Shown here piece after piece: positions 26,739 through 35,320 of a stretch of 64,000 bases of DNA. The position numbers and the translations under genes were made by a program. The DNA is from Natronocella acetinitrilica (GTDB lineage: Bacteria; Pseudomonadota; Gammaproteobacteria; Nitrococcales; Aquisalimonadaceae), in the NCBI RefSeq assembly GCF_024170285.1, contig NZ_JALJXV010000002.1, positions 434,001 to 498,000 on the forward strand, read 5' to 3'. Position 1 is the stretch's first letter; every line of letters starts with the position of its first letter. The notes under the pieces are model-generated. The model saw only the letters and a list, made by a program, of their open reading frames with translations, was not told the origin of the DNA and ran no database searches.

Positions 26739-26766
26739 CCCCCAAATGGGGGACCCCATTTGGGGG
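26739..26766. promoter_or_regulatory. 13-bp inverted repeat upstream of lipoprotein gene
   Basis: Perfect inverted repeat CCCCCAAATGGGG-GA-CCCCATTTGGGGG, 139-166 bp upstream of the ATG at 26905. Each arm is itself a CCC-AAAT/ATTT-GGG near-palindrome related to the CCCATATGGG elements of the other lipoprotein genes. It could be a tandem operator or a stable hairpin. Confidence 0.45.
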
Positions 26767-26904
26767 AGTGTTCGTGATGCGTTTCCACCTTAACTTGGGT
26801 TTGGGGGGTGATTTGGTCAGCCCCTGGTGGTGCTTGACGTACGCCAGGCAACCAGCCGGGTGGCGCATTGCCTACGAATAACGACCTTGGATGGGATTGG
26901 AACG

Positions 26905-27948
26905 ATGGAACAGACAAGATTACGACAGGGATTCGCTGCGAGCGTTCTGCTGGTGGCGGGGATGGGGCTCGCGGCATGTAACAGCTCTGGTGGGGGTGGC
27001 GGCAGCAGCTCGGGTGGGGGTGGTTCTGGTGGTAGTGGCAGCGGACCGTCTCTTACTCCGGCGCAGGTAGAATTGGCGTTGGCTCAGGCGGCCACAGATT
27101 TCGCTACCGATGCCACATCCGGCGATGCCATCGGGTTTGCTTCCTTCAGTGGTGCTGGCGACAGCGCGTTTGAAGACCCTCGGGATTCGGAGTTCGACAT
27201 CGAGTTCGCCCAAGTGGGAGCGCTGGAAGACGGTGAGTTCGAGTTCTGCAACGATGGCGGCACCTTCGTCGCCAATCCGGACACGCCCAGCCACGTCCGA
27301 CTTGAATGGAACAATTGCAGGAACTCGTTCTCGGAAGGCGGCGATTCGTTCTCATCCGTGACTGACGGAGTTATCGAATCGAAGTGGGAACAACCAGGGC
27401 CTGACGGCTACGAATATCTGATCACCACGGATACCGCGCAATTCTCCACAGAGTCTTCATTCAGTTTCGACGGCAGTTCCGGCAGCTTGATCTTTACCTC
27501 CAATGGTTTCGCGAGCATCGCCTGGACCAGCGGAATCGACTACAAGGCGGACATCAACTCGACGAACCGCTTTGCAGTGACCTGCGACGGTGACTCCTTC
27601 GACGCAACATTTGGCTTCCAGAATGTCGATATTCTCGTCAAACCGTCCGACGACGGCATGACCAATGCCGGCCAGATGGAATTCAATGGTGGCTGGAGCG
27701 TGAGCGGGCTCAGCCCCGACGCGGACGGCGAGTACACCTTTGAAACACTGGAGGATATCCGGTTCGTTCGCTTCAATGAGGAACGGCCCTATGCTGGCAA
27801 GGTGCGCATCGGCGGAAGCGGTCAGATCGTTGAGGTGGAATATGTCGATAGCGGCTTGCTGGTGAACGGCACGTTCTACGCCTGGGATGACATCGAAGGT
27901 AACGAAGACGACGACCTCGAGTTCGACGCCGACTGCATATTCGGTTGA
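26905..27948 (+). CDS. lipoprotein with Gly/Ser linker, unknown function
   Basis: A 347-residue predicted lipoprotein: MEQTRLRQGFAASVLLVAGM, lipobox LAAC, then NSSGGGGGSSSGGGGSG. The mature domain is acidic and beta-rich, with Cys residues (EFCNDGG, NNCRNS, VTCDGD, ADCIFG) that could form two disulfides. The ATG at 26905 is chosen as the start of the signal peptide. It has the same opening as the 674-aa protein (LAACNSSGGGGG), suggesting shared ancestry of the leader or export unit. Function unknown. Confidence 0.78.
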   Translation: MEQTRLRQGFAASVLLVAGMGLAACNSSGGGGGSSSGGGGSGGSGSGPSLTPAQVELALAQAATDFATDATSGDAIGFASFSGAGDSAFEDPRDSEFDIEFAQVGALEDGEFEFCNDGGTFVANPDTPSHVRLEWNNCRNSFSEGGDSFSSVTDGVIESKWEQPGPDGYEYLITTDTAQFSTESSFSFDGSSGSLIFTSNGFASIAWTSGIDYKADINSTNRFAVTCDGDSFDATFGFQNVDILVKPSDDGMTNAGQMEFNGGWSVSGLSPDADGEYTFETLEDIRFVRFNEERPYAGKVRIGGSGQIVEVEYVDSGLLVNGTFYAWDDIEGNEDDDLEFDADCIFG

Positions 27949-27958
27949 CATAAAGCAC

Positions 27959-28063
27959 GGTGCGTTACGCGCTTTGCGCTAACGACACCCTACGGCGGGC
28001 AGTATCCCGGTGACGGGCAGGGCCATGCGTAGGGTGTCGTTAGGCCGCAGGCCGGAACGCACC
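27959..28063. repeat. REP pair (units 27959-27993 and 28029-28063)
   Basis: Inverted pair starting 10 bp after the lipoprotein stop. Both units carry the same extra-base variant (TAACGACACC and its complement GGTGTCGTTA), which is not seen elsewhere in the window. Confidence 0.9.
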
Positions 28064-28102
28064 GCTTCAACGCCAGCCACGGCCAGCGCCCCCGCAAACC
28101 CC

Positions 28103-28675
28103 TCAAAAGCTAATCGTCACCACGCCCCGCGCATCGGCGGGGAATGCCGCTCTCTCGCTGACTGACGGCGCCGCCGTCACCAGCTCCGCGCCGACATCCA
28201 GCCAGCTCGTCACCCGCACCCCGGTCTGCAGCCCCACCACAAGGTCGAGATTCTGCTTGTCCTCGGTGCCGCGCACGCGGGACAGCCCCGCCCGGCCACC
28301 CACATAGAAGCGGGTACCGAAAAAGCGGTTGAAGCGATAGAACAGCCCCGACGACTGAATGCGCCGGGTTGTGCCCTCGTCGTCGATTTCCGGGTCCTTG
28401 TAGGACAGCGAGCGCTCGAACCCCAGCTCGAACAGCCAGCGCCCTTCCCGTTCGGTGGTGAGGTAGGCCCGATAGGTGATCTGCAACGCGCCGGATTCCC
28501 CGGCGGCACCATCATCCCCGTACCATTGGTTGCCGTAGGCAAGCCCGACCCCCCAGCGGTGCTCGACATCCGGCGTCACCGGTTCAAGCTCCACGGGCTC
28601 GATACGGAGTTCATCAGCAGTCACCGGCATGGCGGCCAGCAGCAAAAAAAGCAGGCAGGCGAATCGGCTCGGCAT
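28103..28675 (-). CDS. outer-membrane beta-barrel protein, hypothetical
   Basis: A 190-residue exported protein with signal peptide (FACLLFLLLAAMPVTADE) and alternating aromatic strands such as WGVGLAYGNQWYG, LFYRFNRFFGTRFYVGGRAG and LVVGLQTGVRV. It ends in VVTISF; a terminal Phe preceded by alternating residues is the outer-membrane insertion signature. About eight strands can be counted, so an OmpA/OmpW-size barrel is likely. No specific family recognised. Confidence 0.75.
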   Translation of the reverse strand: MPSRFACLLFLLLAAMPVTADELRIEPVELEPVTPDVEHRWGVGLAYGNQWYGDDGAAGESGALQITYRAYLTTEREGRWLFELGFERSLSYKDPEIDDEGTTRRIQSSGLFYRFNRFFGTRFYVGGRAGLSRVRGTEDKQNLDLVVGLQTGVRVTSWLDVGAELVTAAPSVSERAAFPADARGVVTISF

Positions 28676-28797
28676 GGGGCCCCTCGGTTTCGTGAGCCGC
28701 CAGTTTAGACGATGGTGTCGTTCCGGGGCATACCCGCGGGCAAAGGGGCCAGATACTGGACGGGGCAGGGGTTACGGTTTCGCCGGTTGTGGGTTGC

Positions 28798-28832
28798 GGT
28801 GCGTTACGCGCTGCGCGCTAACAGCACCCTAC
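28798..28832 (+). repeat. single REP unit (CTAACAGCACC variant)
   Basis: Hairpin ending CCCTAC, in the 250-bp region between the divergent beta-barrel and coiled-coil genes. It has the same AGC insertion variant as the unit at 29521. Confidence 0.88.
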
Positions 28833-28927
28833 GGCGGGCATGGTCATGCATAGTAGAATCGCGCCAAGCCAGGGGACGCAGCAGGGTTGCCCAAGGAGTG
28901 GGCTTCGTTATCGATAAGGATGTCACC

Positions 28928-29461
28928 ATGTCATTTTTGAAACGCTTGTTGACCACCTTCCGCGCCAGGGCCGTCGCCGGCGAGCGGCCAATTGAGGACG
29001 ACGAGCCCAGTCCTGCCATGCTTGACGGCCGCAGACACCTTGCGCGCGTTCGTGAAAACAACACCAAACTGGTTACCGCGGTCGACCGCCTGCAGTCGGA
29101 GGCCCAGCGCTGGGAGGATCGGGCCAGGCGCTTCGCCGCCAGCGACGAACCCAAGGCTCTGGCCTGCGTTCAGCGCCGCAACAGCGCTCAACGTCGGGCC
29201 GATAAGGCGGCGGCAACCCTGCGCGAGCATCGCCAACTTGAGCGATGCCTGGAGGAGGAAATGCGGCAGTCCATGAGCGAGATGGGCGTTGATCGTGCCA
29301 AACATGTAAGCGTCGCGGCGCAGGGGTGGGAGATCCGGATCGCGGCGGCCGAAATCCGCATCGGAGCACTGCACGGCAAGTCGCTCTCGCGAACGGGCCA
29401 CGAGCGGGAAGAATCGGAGTGCGTGTTGCGCAGGGATCTTGCCGCGTTGCTCAAGGGGTAA
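28928..29461 (+). CDS. coiled-coil protein, possibly PspA-like
   Basis: A 177-residue soluble protein beginning MSFLKRLLTTFRARAVAGE and then almost wholly helical with Arg/Ala/Glu-rich heptads (RRNSAQRRADKAAATLREHR and after). The small N-terminal amphipathic helix and the coiled coil recall PspA/IM30 proteins, but it is shorter and I see no diagnostic motif. The ATG at 28928 has AAGGA about 8 nt ahead. REP loci lie on both sides. Confidence 0.6.
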   Translation: MSFLKRLLTTFRARAVAGERPIEDDEPSPAMLDGRRHLARVRENNTKLVTAVDRLQSEAQRWEDRARRFAASDEPKALACVQRRNSAQRRADKAAATLREHRQLERCLEEEMRQSMSEMGVDRAKHVSVAAQGWEIRIAAAEIRIGALHGKSLSRTGHEREESECVLRRDLAALLKG

Positions 29462-29520
29462 GACACCGGTTCACCGTGTTCCGAGTGAACGTTGTTGGGT
29501 TTTTTGCGGTTGTGGGTTGC

Positions 29521-29622
29521 GGTGCGTTACGCGCTTCGCGCTAACAGCACCCTACGGCGGGCAGGGCGCACCGCCGTGGGCACGGCCTCGTAGGGTGTGT
29601 TAGCGCTTGCGCGTAACGCACC
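29521..29622. repeat. REP pair (units 29521-29555 and 29590-29622)
   Basis: Inverted pair 34 bp apart between convergent genes. The left unit carries CTAACAGCACC, the right GTGTGTTAGCGC. Confidence 0.9.
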
Positions 29623-29650
29623 GCGTCAACGCCGGGCACGCGGCACGGGA

Positions 29651-31639
29651 CTAAATCCTGAACTGCTTCACCAGGGCGCTCAGCCGTTCCGCCAGCTTCG
29701 CCAGCTCTTCGCTGGATGATGAAGTCTGGTCGGCAGCCTGGGCCGTTTCGTCGGAGACGCCGCGGATGGTCTCGACACTGCCGGAGATGTCGTTGGTCAC
29801 CGCCGACTGCTCTTCCGCCGCGCTGGCGATCTGGGCATTCATGTCGTTGATGATGCGGACCTGCTCCTCGATGCGCTCCAGCGCGCTCCCAGCGGCGGCG
29901 GCGTGTTCCACCGTCTTCTGGCCCTGCTCGCCGCTTTCGCGCATCACGCCGATGGCGCCCCGAGTGCCCTTCTGCAACTTCTCGATGAGCTCCTGAATCT
30001 TGACGGTGGAATCCTGGGTCTTCTTCGCCAGGTCCCGCACCTCGGAGGCCACCACGGCGAAGCCACGCCCCTCCTCCCCGGCACGGGCAGCCTCGATGGC
30101 GGCGTTCAGGGCCAGCAGGTTGGTCTGCTCAGCCACGGCCTGGATCACGTCGACGACCTCGGTGATGTTCTCGGCCTCGTTGCCCACCTGGTCGACAGTG
30201 CGCTGGCCTTTTTCAACGGCCTCCACCAGGGCGTTGATGGCCTCCACGGTCTGCACCACCACCCGGCGCCCGTCGGCGGCGGACTGATTGGCCTCTTCCG
30301 CGGCGGTGGATGCATCCGTCGCATTGCGGGCGATCTCCTGCACCGTGGCCGTCATCTGGTTGATGGCCGCCGCCACCTGCTCGGTCTCACCCCGTTGCCG
30401 GGCCGTGCCCTGGTTGGTCTGGTTGGTGACGGCTGACAGCTCTTCCGCCGCGCTGGCAAGCTGGCTGGTCTCGCTGTTGATGGTGCCGATCACCTTTTGC
30501 AGGGTCTCGACGAAGCGGTTGATGTTGCCACCCAGTTCACCCACCTCGTCCCGGGTGGTCACCTCCACCCGGCGGGTGAGGTCGCCGTTGCCGGCGTCCA
30601 TGTCATCCACCAGATCACCGAGGAAGGCATTGGTCCGCACCAGCGGCTTGACGTAGCCCCGGGTCAGCACCCAGGCCACCACGGCGCCGATCAACAGCCC
30701 CGCCACCACCAGCGCAAGGATCACCACCTGGGCCTGGGCGCCGGTCTGGGTCACCGCCCCGGCCACGGTGTTAAGGTCACCGACGGCGCTCTGCTGGAAC
30801 TCCCGCACCAGGTCGATCATCGCCGGGCCGATTACGTTCAGTTCCTCGCGTACCAGCAACGAGGTCTGGGTCACCGCCGCGCTGAGGTCGTTCATGGCCT
30901 CGCCGTAGTCCTGCCAGAGCTGGACCAGTTCGGCGATGTCGCCGGCAATGTTGCGGTCGGTCACGGCGGCGGAAAGCTGCTGCAGGCTGGTTTCGGCGTT
31001 GCCGTAGCGCATCTGCGCCAGGTTGAAGCGACCGCTGTCGCCGGTGCTGGTGTACTCGATCACACTGGTCTGGGTGCCGGCGACCTGGCTGGCGACGGCA
31101 CCCGCAAGGCGGGTTTCCTCCAGCCGTCCCGCACGGACCAGGGCATTGATGACGTCTTCAATGACGAACTCGACGTCCATCACCACCGGCTGCAGCCGGC
31201 GCATGGCAATGTTCTGCGCCTCCATGGCGGCGGGCACGACGTCATCACGGAACACATCGCCAAAGCGCTGGTGCTGGTCAGCGAATCGGTCAAGAATCTC
31301 GCCGCGGGCAGGGTCCTGGATCATCTGCCGGGCGTTGGCGAGGTTCGCTTCCACCTCCTCCCGCGCGGTGCCCCACAGATCCCCCATGTAGTCGGCGCGA
31401 TGACCGAGGAACTCGGTAGCCGCCATGCGCTCGCGATAGACGCTGTTCAGCAACTCGGTGGCAATCTCGCTGGCGGGGGCCAGGTTACCGGAGACGGTCT
31501 GCATGTCCCGGTTAACGCCCTGCTGCACCACCAGCGCGGTGCCGCCGATAACCAGCATGATCAAAACCAGCACGGCCGGGGCGACCAGCGCCTTGACCAT
31601 GATTCCCAACCGACCGAATACGTTCGGAAGCGACCGCAT
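29651..31639 (-). CDS. methyl-accepting chemotaxis protein
   Basis: A 662-residue chemoreceptor. It has TM1 (about residues 15-38), a helical periplasmic sensor of about 300 residues, TM2 ([19 protein letters not shown]), a HAMP domain, and the cytoplasmic signalling hairpin with [20 protein letters not shown] and [19 protein letters not shown]. No NWETF-type CheR tether is present; it ends VKQFRI. The ATG at 31639 has GGGGGTATT upstream, so 71 extra residues of open frame are excluded. The ligand is unknown. Confidence 0.93.
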   Translation of the reverse strand: MRSLPNVFGRLGIMVKALVAPAVLVLIMLVIGGTALVVQQGVNRDMQTVSGNLAPASEIATELLNSVYRERMAATEFLGHRADYMGDLWGTAREEVEANLANARQMIQDPARGEILDRFADQHQRFGDVFRDDVVPAAMEAQNIAMRRLQPVVMDVEFVIEDVINALVRAGRLEETRLAGAVASQVAGTQTSVIEYTSTGDSGRFNLAQMRYGNAETSLQQLSAAVTDRNIAGDIAELVQLWQDYGEAMNDLSAAVTQTSLLVREELNVIGPAMIDLVREFQQSAVGDLNTVAGAVTQTGAQAQVVILALVVAGLLIGAVVAWVLTRGYVKPLVRTNAFLGDLVDDMDAGNGDLTRRVEVTTRDEVGELGGNINRFVETLQKVIGTINSETSQLASAAEELSAVTNQTNQGTARQRGETEQVAAAINQMTATVQEIARNATDASTAAEEANQSAADGRRVVVQTVEAINALVEAVEKGQRTVDQVGNEAENITEVVDVIQAVAEQTNLLALNAAIEAARAGEEGRGFAVVASEVRDLAKKTQDSTVKIQELIEKLQKGTRGAIGVMRESGEQGQKTVEHAAAAGSALERIEEQVRIINDMNAQIASAAEEQSAVTNDISGSVETIRGVSDETAQAADQTSSSSEELAKLAERLSALVKQFRI

Positions 31640-31989
31640 TGAATACCCCCAACCTGCCACCCTGACGATCGGCATCCCTGCCGCGCCCATGTCTGACCGA
31701 CGATCTTGCCCGCCCGTCCAATGGGCGAACCTGTCTTGTAATGTCGTGGATTCTAGGCGCGCCGTCCGCGGCGGAGATTGACGCGGTTCACGGAACTGGC
31801 ATGCGCCCCTCCAGAATGGGTATCGACCAGACACGCATTCCCTTGAGCGCACTCAACATACCCCTGCGTGTGTTCGCTCGCGTACAGATGTGCGGGAGAT
31901 GACATGCCTAACCTGTTCCAAGGGTGCGCGGAGCACCTCCACACAAGCACAGAGGCTGGACGCCCGGATATCGTGGCGGGGAGGGTGGG
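31640..31989. other. intergenic region between divergent genes
   Basis: 350 bp separating the chemoreceptor and lipoprotein hydrolase start codons. Both promoters should lie here. No operator, repeat or small gene could be recognised. The open frames in it are low-complexity shadows. Confidence 0.4.
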
Positions 31990-33471
31990 GTGAATAAACA
32001 ATCGTTTGTGAAGTTTGCGGTTTTCCTGGCGTCGATTTCTTCGATATTGCTGCTGGCTGGCTGTTTTGGATCCAGCGGATCCGGTGGATCCGGCAGCGGA
32101 GGCTCAAACGGTGGTGAAGGCCCTACGGTCACCACCCCTGCGCCGCCCGCCCGTGAGCATGACACACGCATCACGGAAGGGTACTACCGCCTGGTTCTCG
32201 AGGACCTGCCCTTCGACCCCATCGGCGATCCCGCGAGCACCGACCGCTGGTGGGGTGAACTCGATGGCGTGGGTTACCGCATCGAGGTGCCGGACCACTG
32301 GAACGGTGCCTTGGTCGTCTATGCCCATGGCTATCGGGGCGACGAGCGCGAATTGCGCGTCGACAACCCCGAGATACGCCCCTACCTCATCGAGAACGGA
32401 TACGCCTGGGCGGCATCCGCCTATGCGGCAAACCACTACGATGTGCGCTCCGGCCTTGAGAACAGTAATGCACTGGCGCTGAACTTCACGAAGATCGCCG
32501 CCGAGCGCGGCAGGGAGATCGAAGAGCCAGTCCGGCATTACATGATCGGGCAATCCATGGGTGGGCACATTGCCGGTGCGGCCCTGGAGGCCGAAACGCT
32601 CTCCAAGGCCAACAACCCCCTGCTCTACGATGGCGCGCTGTCCCTCTGTGGCGTGATGGGGGATGCGGAGATTCTCGACTACTTCACCGCCTACAACCTG
32701 GCAGCCATGCAACTGGGCGGCGTCCCCGCCGACAGCTTCCCCGTCGCCGATGGCGAGAGCCGCGTGGAAACATTCAAGGAAGCCTTGTGGGTGGATTACG
32801 ACGCCGATATCGGCGCCCTGACCGCTGAAGGCGAGAAGCTTCGAGCCATTCTGATGAATCTCTCCGGCGGTGAGCGGCCAACTTTCAATGAGGCCTTCTC
32901 GGACCCGATCAGCGGCCGCAGGGAACTGGATATCCTGCATGGATACGCTGACAACGACGGCACCGCGTACGGCATTCTCGCGCAGAACATCGTCGACACG
33001 AGATCGGTGGATTACCGCTTTGAGACCGCCCCCGGCGCCACACGGACCACGGCCGAGAATCAGTTCAATAACCTGATCCTGCGGGTATCACCGAGCAGTG
33101 ACGCGAATCCGGCGCAGGACGATGGATTGCGGTGGATCCCCAGGCTGCGCGGGGAGTTGAACGCCCCAATGATTACCCTGCATACCCTGGGGGACCTCTG
33201 GGTGCCGTTTTCCATGCAACAGATCTATGCCCAGCGGGTGAAGGACCAGGGCTACGCTGATTTGCTGGTGCAACGGGCGATTCGCGCGGTGGGCCATTGC
33301 GACTTCACCTACGAGGAACAGGTGACCGCATTCTCCGATCTGGTGGACTGGCACATGGAGAATGTCAAACCCGACGGGGATGACGTACTCGACGCGGCTA
33401 CGGTGGCCAGCCCCGACTACGGTTGCGGTTTTACCATCGACGGCGGCGATGAGGCATTTCCCTGCCCCTGA
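31990..33471 (+). CDS. lipoprotein alpha/beta hydrolase
   Basis: A 493-residue predicted lipoprotein. It starts at the GTG at 31990 (GAGGGTGGG just ahead), signal peptide to the lipobox LAGC, then a Gly/Ser linker encoded by three GGATCC hexamers. The catalytic domain has VVYAHGYRGDE (oxyanion region), the nucleophile elbow IGQSMGGHIAGAAL (Ser near residue 193), and a plausible His in AVGHCDFTYEEQ near residue 435. Cys pairs occur in the mature part. It is probably an esterase or depolymerase acting on an external substrate; the substrate is not inferable. Confidence 0.82.
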   Translation: MNKQSFVKFAVFLASISSILLLAGCFGSSGSGGSGSGGSNGGEGPTVTTPAPPAREHDTRITEGYYRLVLEDLPFDPIGDPASTDRWWGELDGVGYRIEVPDHWNGALVVYAHGYRGDERELRVDNPEIRPYLIENGYAWAASAYAANHYDVRSGLENSNALALNFTKIAAERGREIEEPVRHYMIGQSMGGHIAGAALEAETLSKANNPLLYDGALSLCGVMGDAEILDYFTAYNLAAMQLGGVPADSFPVADGESRVETFKEALWVDYDADIGALTAEGEKLRAILMNLSGGERPTFNEAFSDPISGRRELDILHGYADNDGTAYGILAQNIVDTRSVDYRFETAPGATRTTAENQFNNLILRVSPSSDANPAQDDGLRWIPRLRGELNAPMITLHTLGDLWVPFSMQQIYAQRVKDQGYADLLVQRAIRAVGHCDFTYEEQVTAFSDLVDWHMENVKPDGDDVLDAATVASPDYGCGFTIDGGDEAFPCP

Positions 33472-33624
33472 GGCGACGCTGACCTGAGAGTGCGACAACG
33501 TACCGACGTTCCAGAAGGCGACGTCCATCATGCGGTCCACATGCCTCTGTCATTGATTCAGTTCAATGGCAGGGGTGTCCGGCGGGCACAACCGCCAGCC
33601 GGGGACATTACGAGGATGACGTCG

Positions 33625-34323
33625 ATGAAAAAGCTGAATGCATTAGCACTGGCCGCTGCAGTAGCACCTGCGGTCATGTTGGGAATCGGTACCGTGCACG
33701 CAGAGGAGCGCCAGACCGATCCGCAGGACGAACTCGGACAGACCGACACGGATACGGATGCAACGGTGCAGTCCTCCGGGGCAGAGAACAGACCCTCCGC
33801 CGCGATCCGGGATTCTGAGGAAACGCAGGTCGATCCGCAGTCCGAACTCGGACAGGACGACTCCGACAGGGATGCAACGGCGCGTTCAACTGGGGCTGAC
33901 ACCGAACGTTCCACCAGGATGCAGGACTCCGACGAAACCCAGGTCGATCCACAGTCCGAACTGGGACAGGATGACTCCGATAGAGACGCCATGGACCGGG
34001 AATTCGAGGCCGACACCCGTGGTGGAGTCGCCATGGACCGCGGCCAGATGAGCCAGATTTCTCAGGAAGAGGTGATGGGCGCATCAGTCCAGAATCGGCG
34101 CAATGATCGGGAACTCGGCAAGGTCAAGGACGTGCTGCTCGGCCCGAATGGCGAGATTGAGAGCCTCGTTGTTGGCGTCGGCGGCTTCCTCGGCATCGGC
34201 CGGAGAGACATCATTATCGATTGGGACAGGGTTTCCCATTCACCTGACGCTGAAGATGGGGACTACGCCCTGTCGGTAGACATGTCCGATGAGGACATCA
34301 AGAACGCACCTGAGCAGAACTGA
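33625..34323 (+). CDS. secreted PRC-barrel protein with three tandem repeats
   Basis: A 232-residue exported protein with signal peptide MKKLNALALAAAVAPAVML up to VHAEE. Three roughly 38-residue acidic repeats follow, each opening (R/T)Q(T/V)DPQxELGQ and continuing TDxDATVQS or DSDRDA. A C-terminal PRC-barrel domain includes GKVKDVLLGPNGEIESLVVG and IIDWDRV. PRC-barrel proteins of this type are often stress-related or envelope-associated. The ATG at 33625 has GAGG upstream; an ATG at 33616 is equally in frame. Confidence 0.82.
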   Translation: MKKLNALALAAAVAPAVMLGIGTVHAEERQTDPQDELGQTDTDTDATVQSSGAENRPSAAIRDSEETQVDPQSELGQDDSDRDATARSTGADTERSTRMQDSDETQVDPQSELGQDDSDRDAMDREFEADTRGGVAMDRGQMSQISQEEVMGASVQNRRNDRELGKVKDVLLGPNGEIESLVVGVGGFLGIGRRDIIIDWDRVSHSPDAEDGDYALSVDMSDEDIKNAPEQN

Positions 34324-34355
34324 GACTAAAAGCTGGAGTATCGCGGATGCCAGCT

Positions 34356-34385
34356 TACTGGGGGGGGGCACCAATGGCTCCCCAG
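34356..34385. terminator. possible hairpin between convergent genes
   Basis: Inverted arms ACTGGGG and CCCCAGT enclose 16 nt, in the 68-bp gap between the convergent PRC-barrel and matrixin-like genes. No clear T tract is present, so the call is tentative. Confidence 0.3.
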
Positions 34386-34391
34386 TGTCTT

Positions 34392-35123
34392 TCAGGGGCG
34401 CGAGGAAGCATCAGTACTGGCGAGCCGCTCGATACTGGCACCGTACAGGGTGACTGCCCCGCGGATGTCTCCCGCCTGCAGTTCGCGAAAGGCCTCATTG
34501 TAGGCGAACGCCATGATCTGGCCGGTGGGCCCGGGATGATCGAGACCAATGGCATGGCCGATTTCATGAATCATGGTGTAGCGGAAATCGTAGACGTCGA
34601 CATCGCCATCGAAACCGACCTTCCAGGGAACATCCGGGTTCAGGCAGACCAACGATCTTTCGATCGCCTTGACGCCGTTATCGCTCACCGACGTATAGGC
34701 AACATCAGCAAAGGCACGGCCGAAAGGACGCGCCTGGGCGCCAATCACGATGTCTGCCTGCGAAGCGTCAGCAACCGGCTCGAATCTGATGTCGGCAACT
34801 TCTTCCCAGGCCCTGAAGGCAGCGATTGTCTCTTCGATGAGGCGGGTAGACGAGATGCGGGAGCGTGCCGCCAGGCCATGCATGGGAACGAGGCTTCGGC
34901 AGTTTCGCGCGTCGTCGAAGCGGAGCTCGGTCTGGGCGAATGCGTAGGTGACATGGGCACCTGTGCCCAATGCGGCGTCACCCCACTTGACCGGATGCGA
35001 GTCGAACTTCAATAAACGAAACCGCTCGTCGTCTTCGCTCGCAGTGGCCACCCCGGTCAGCGCGCAAGTGAAGAACAGCGCGCCGAGCACCAACCTGACC
35101 GGATTCCATACGAATCGTCGCAT
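34392..35123 (-). CDS. matrixin-like zinc metalloprotease (M10 type)
   Basis: A 243-residue exported protein. A signal peptide (VRLVLGALFFTCALTGVATA) is followed by a domain carrying the zinc-binding motif HEIGHAIGLDHP (HExxHxxGxxH). MAFAY follows at the position of the Met-turn. The upstream VTYAFAQTE and ADIVIGAQ strands fit the M10 fold. No propeptide Cys switch is evident. It is likely periplasmic or secreted. The start at 35123 removes 21 residues of open frame lacking signal-peptide features. It is oriented divergently from metH. Confidence 0.83.
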   Translation of the reverse strand: MRRFVWNPVRLVLGALFFTCALTGVATASEDDERFRLLKFDSHPVKWGDAALGTGAHVTYAFAQTELRFDDARNCRSLVPMHGLAARSRISSTRLIEETIAAFRAWEEVADIRFEPVADASQADIVIGAQARPFGRAFADVAYTSVSDNGVKAIERSLVCLNPDVPWKVGFDGDVDVYDFRYTMIHEIGHAIGLDHPGPTGQIMAFAYNEAFRELQAGDIRGAVTLYGASIERLASTDASSRP

Positions 35124-35320
35124 GCACCCCCCGAGAGCCTGGCAACCATGTCGGTTGACTAAACCGCGGAGTGTGCGGAAAAGCACAGATGTTTTCTGCG
35201 AATTGGATCACATGCGATCGGCGATGGAGAGCTTTGCGCCAGCAAGCCAAACACGCCCTGCCCTTGGCCCCCGGTTGCCGGTATAATGCGCGGCCCGGTT
35301 TCGACCACTACCGAGTTGCC

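Noticed and set aside
35124-35320. Cobalamin or SAM riboswitch upstream of metH
   Set aside because: I could not find a B12-box or SAM-I core; the region is too short for a full cobalamin riboswitch and partly belongs to the divergent gene's leader.
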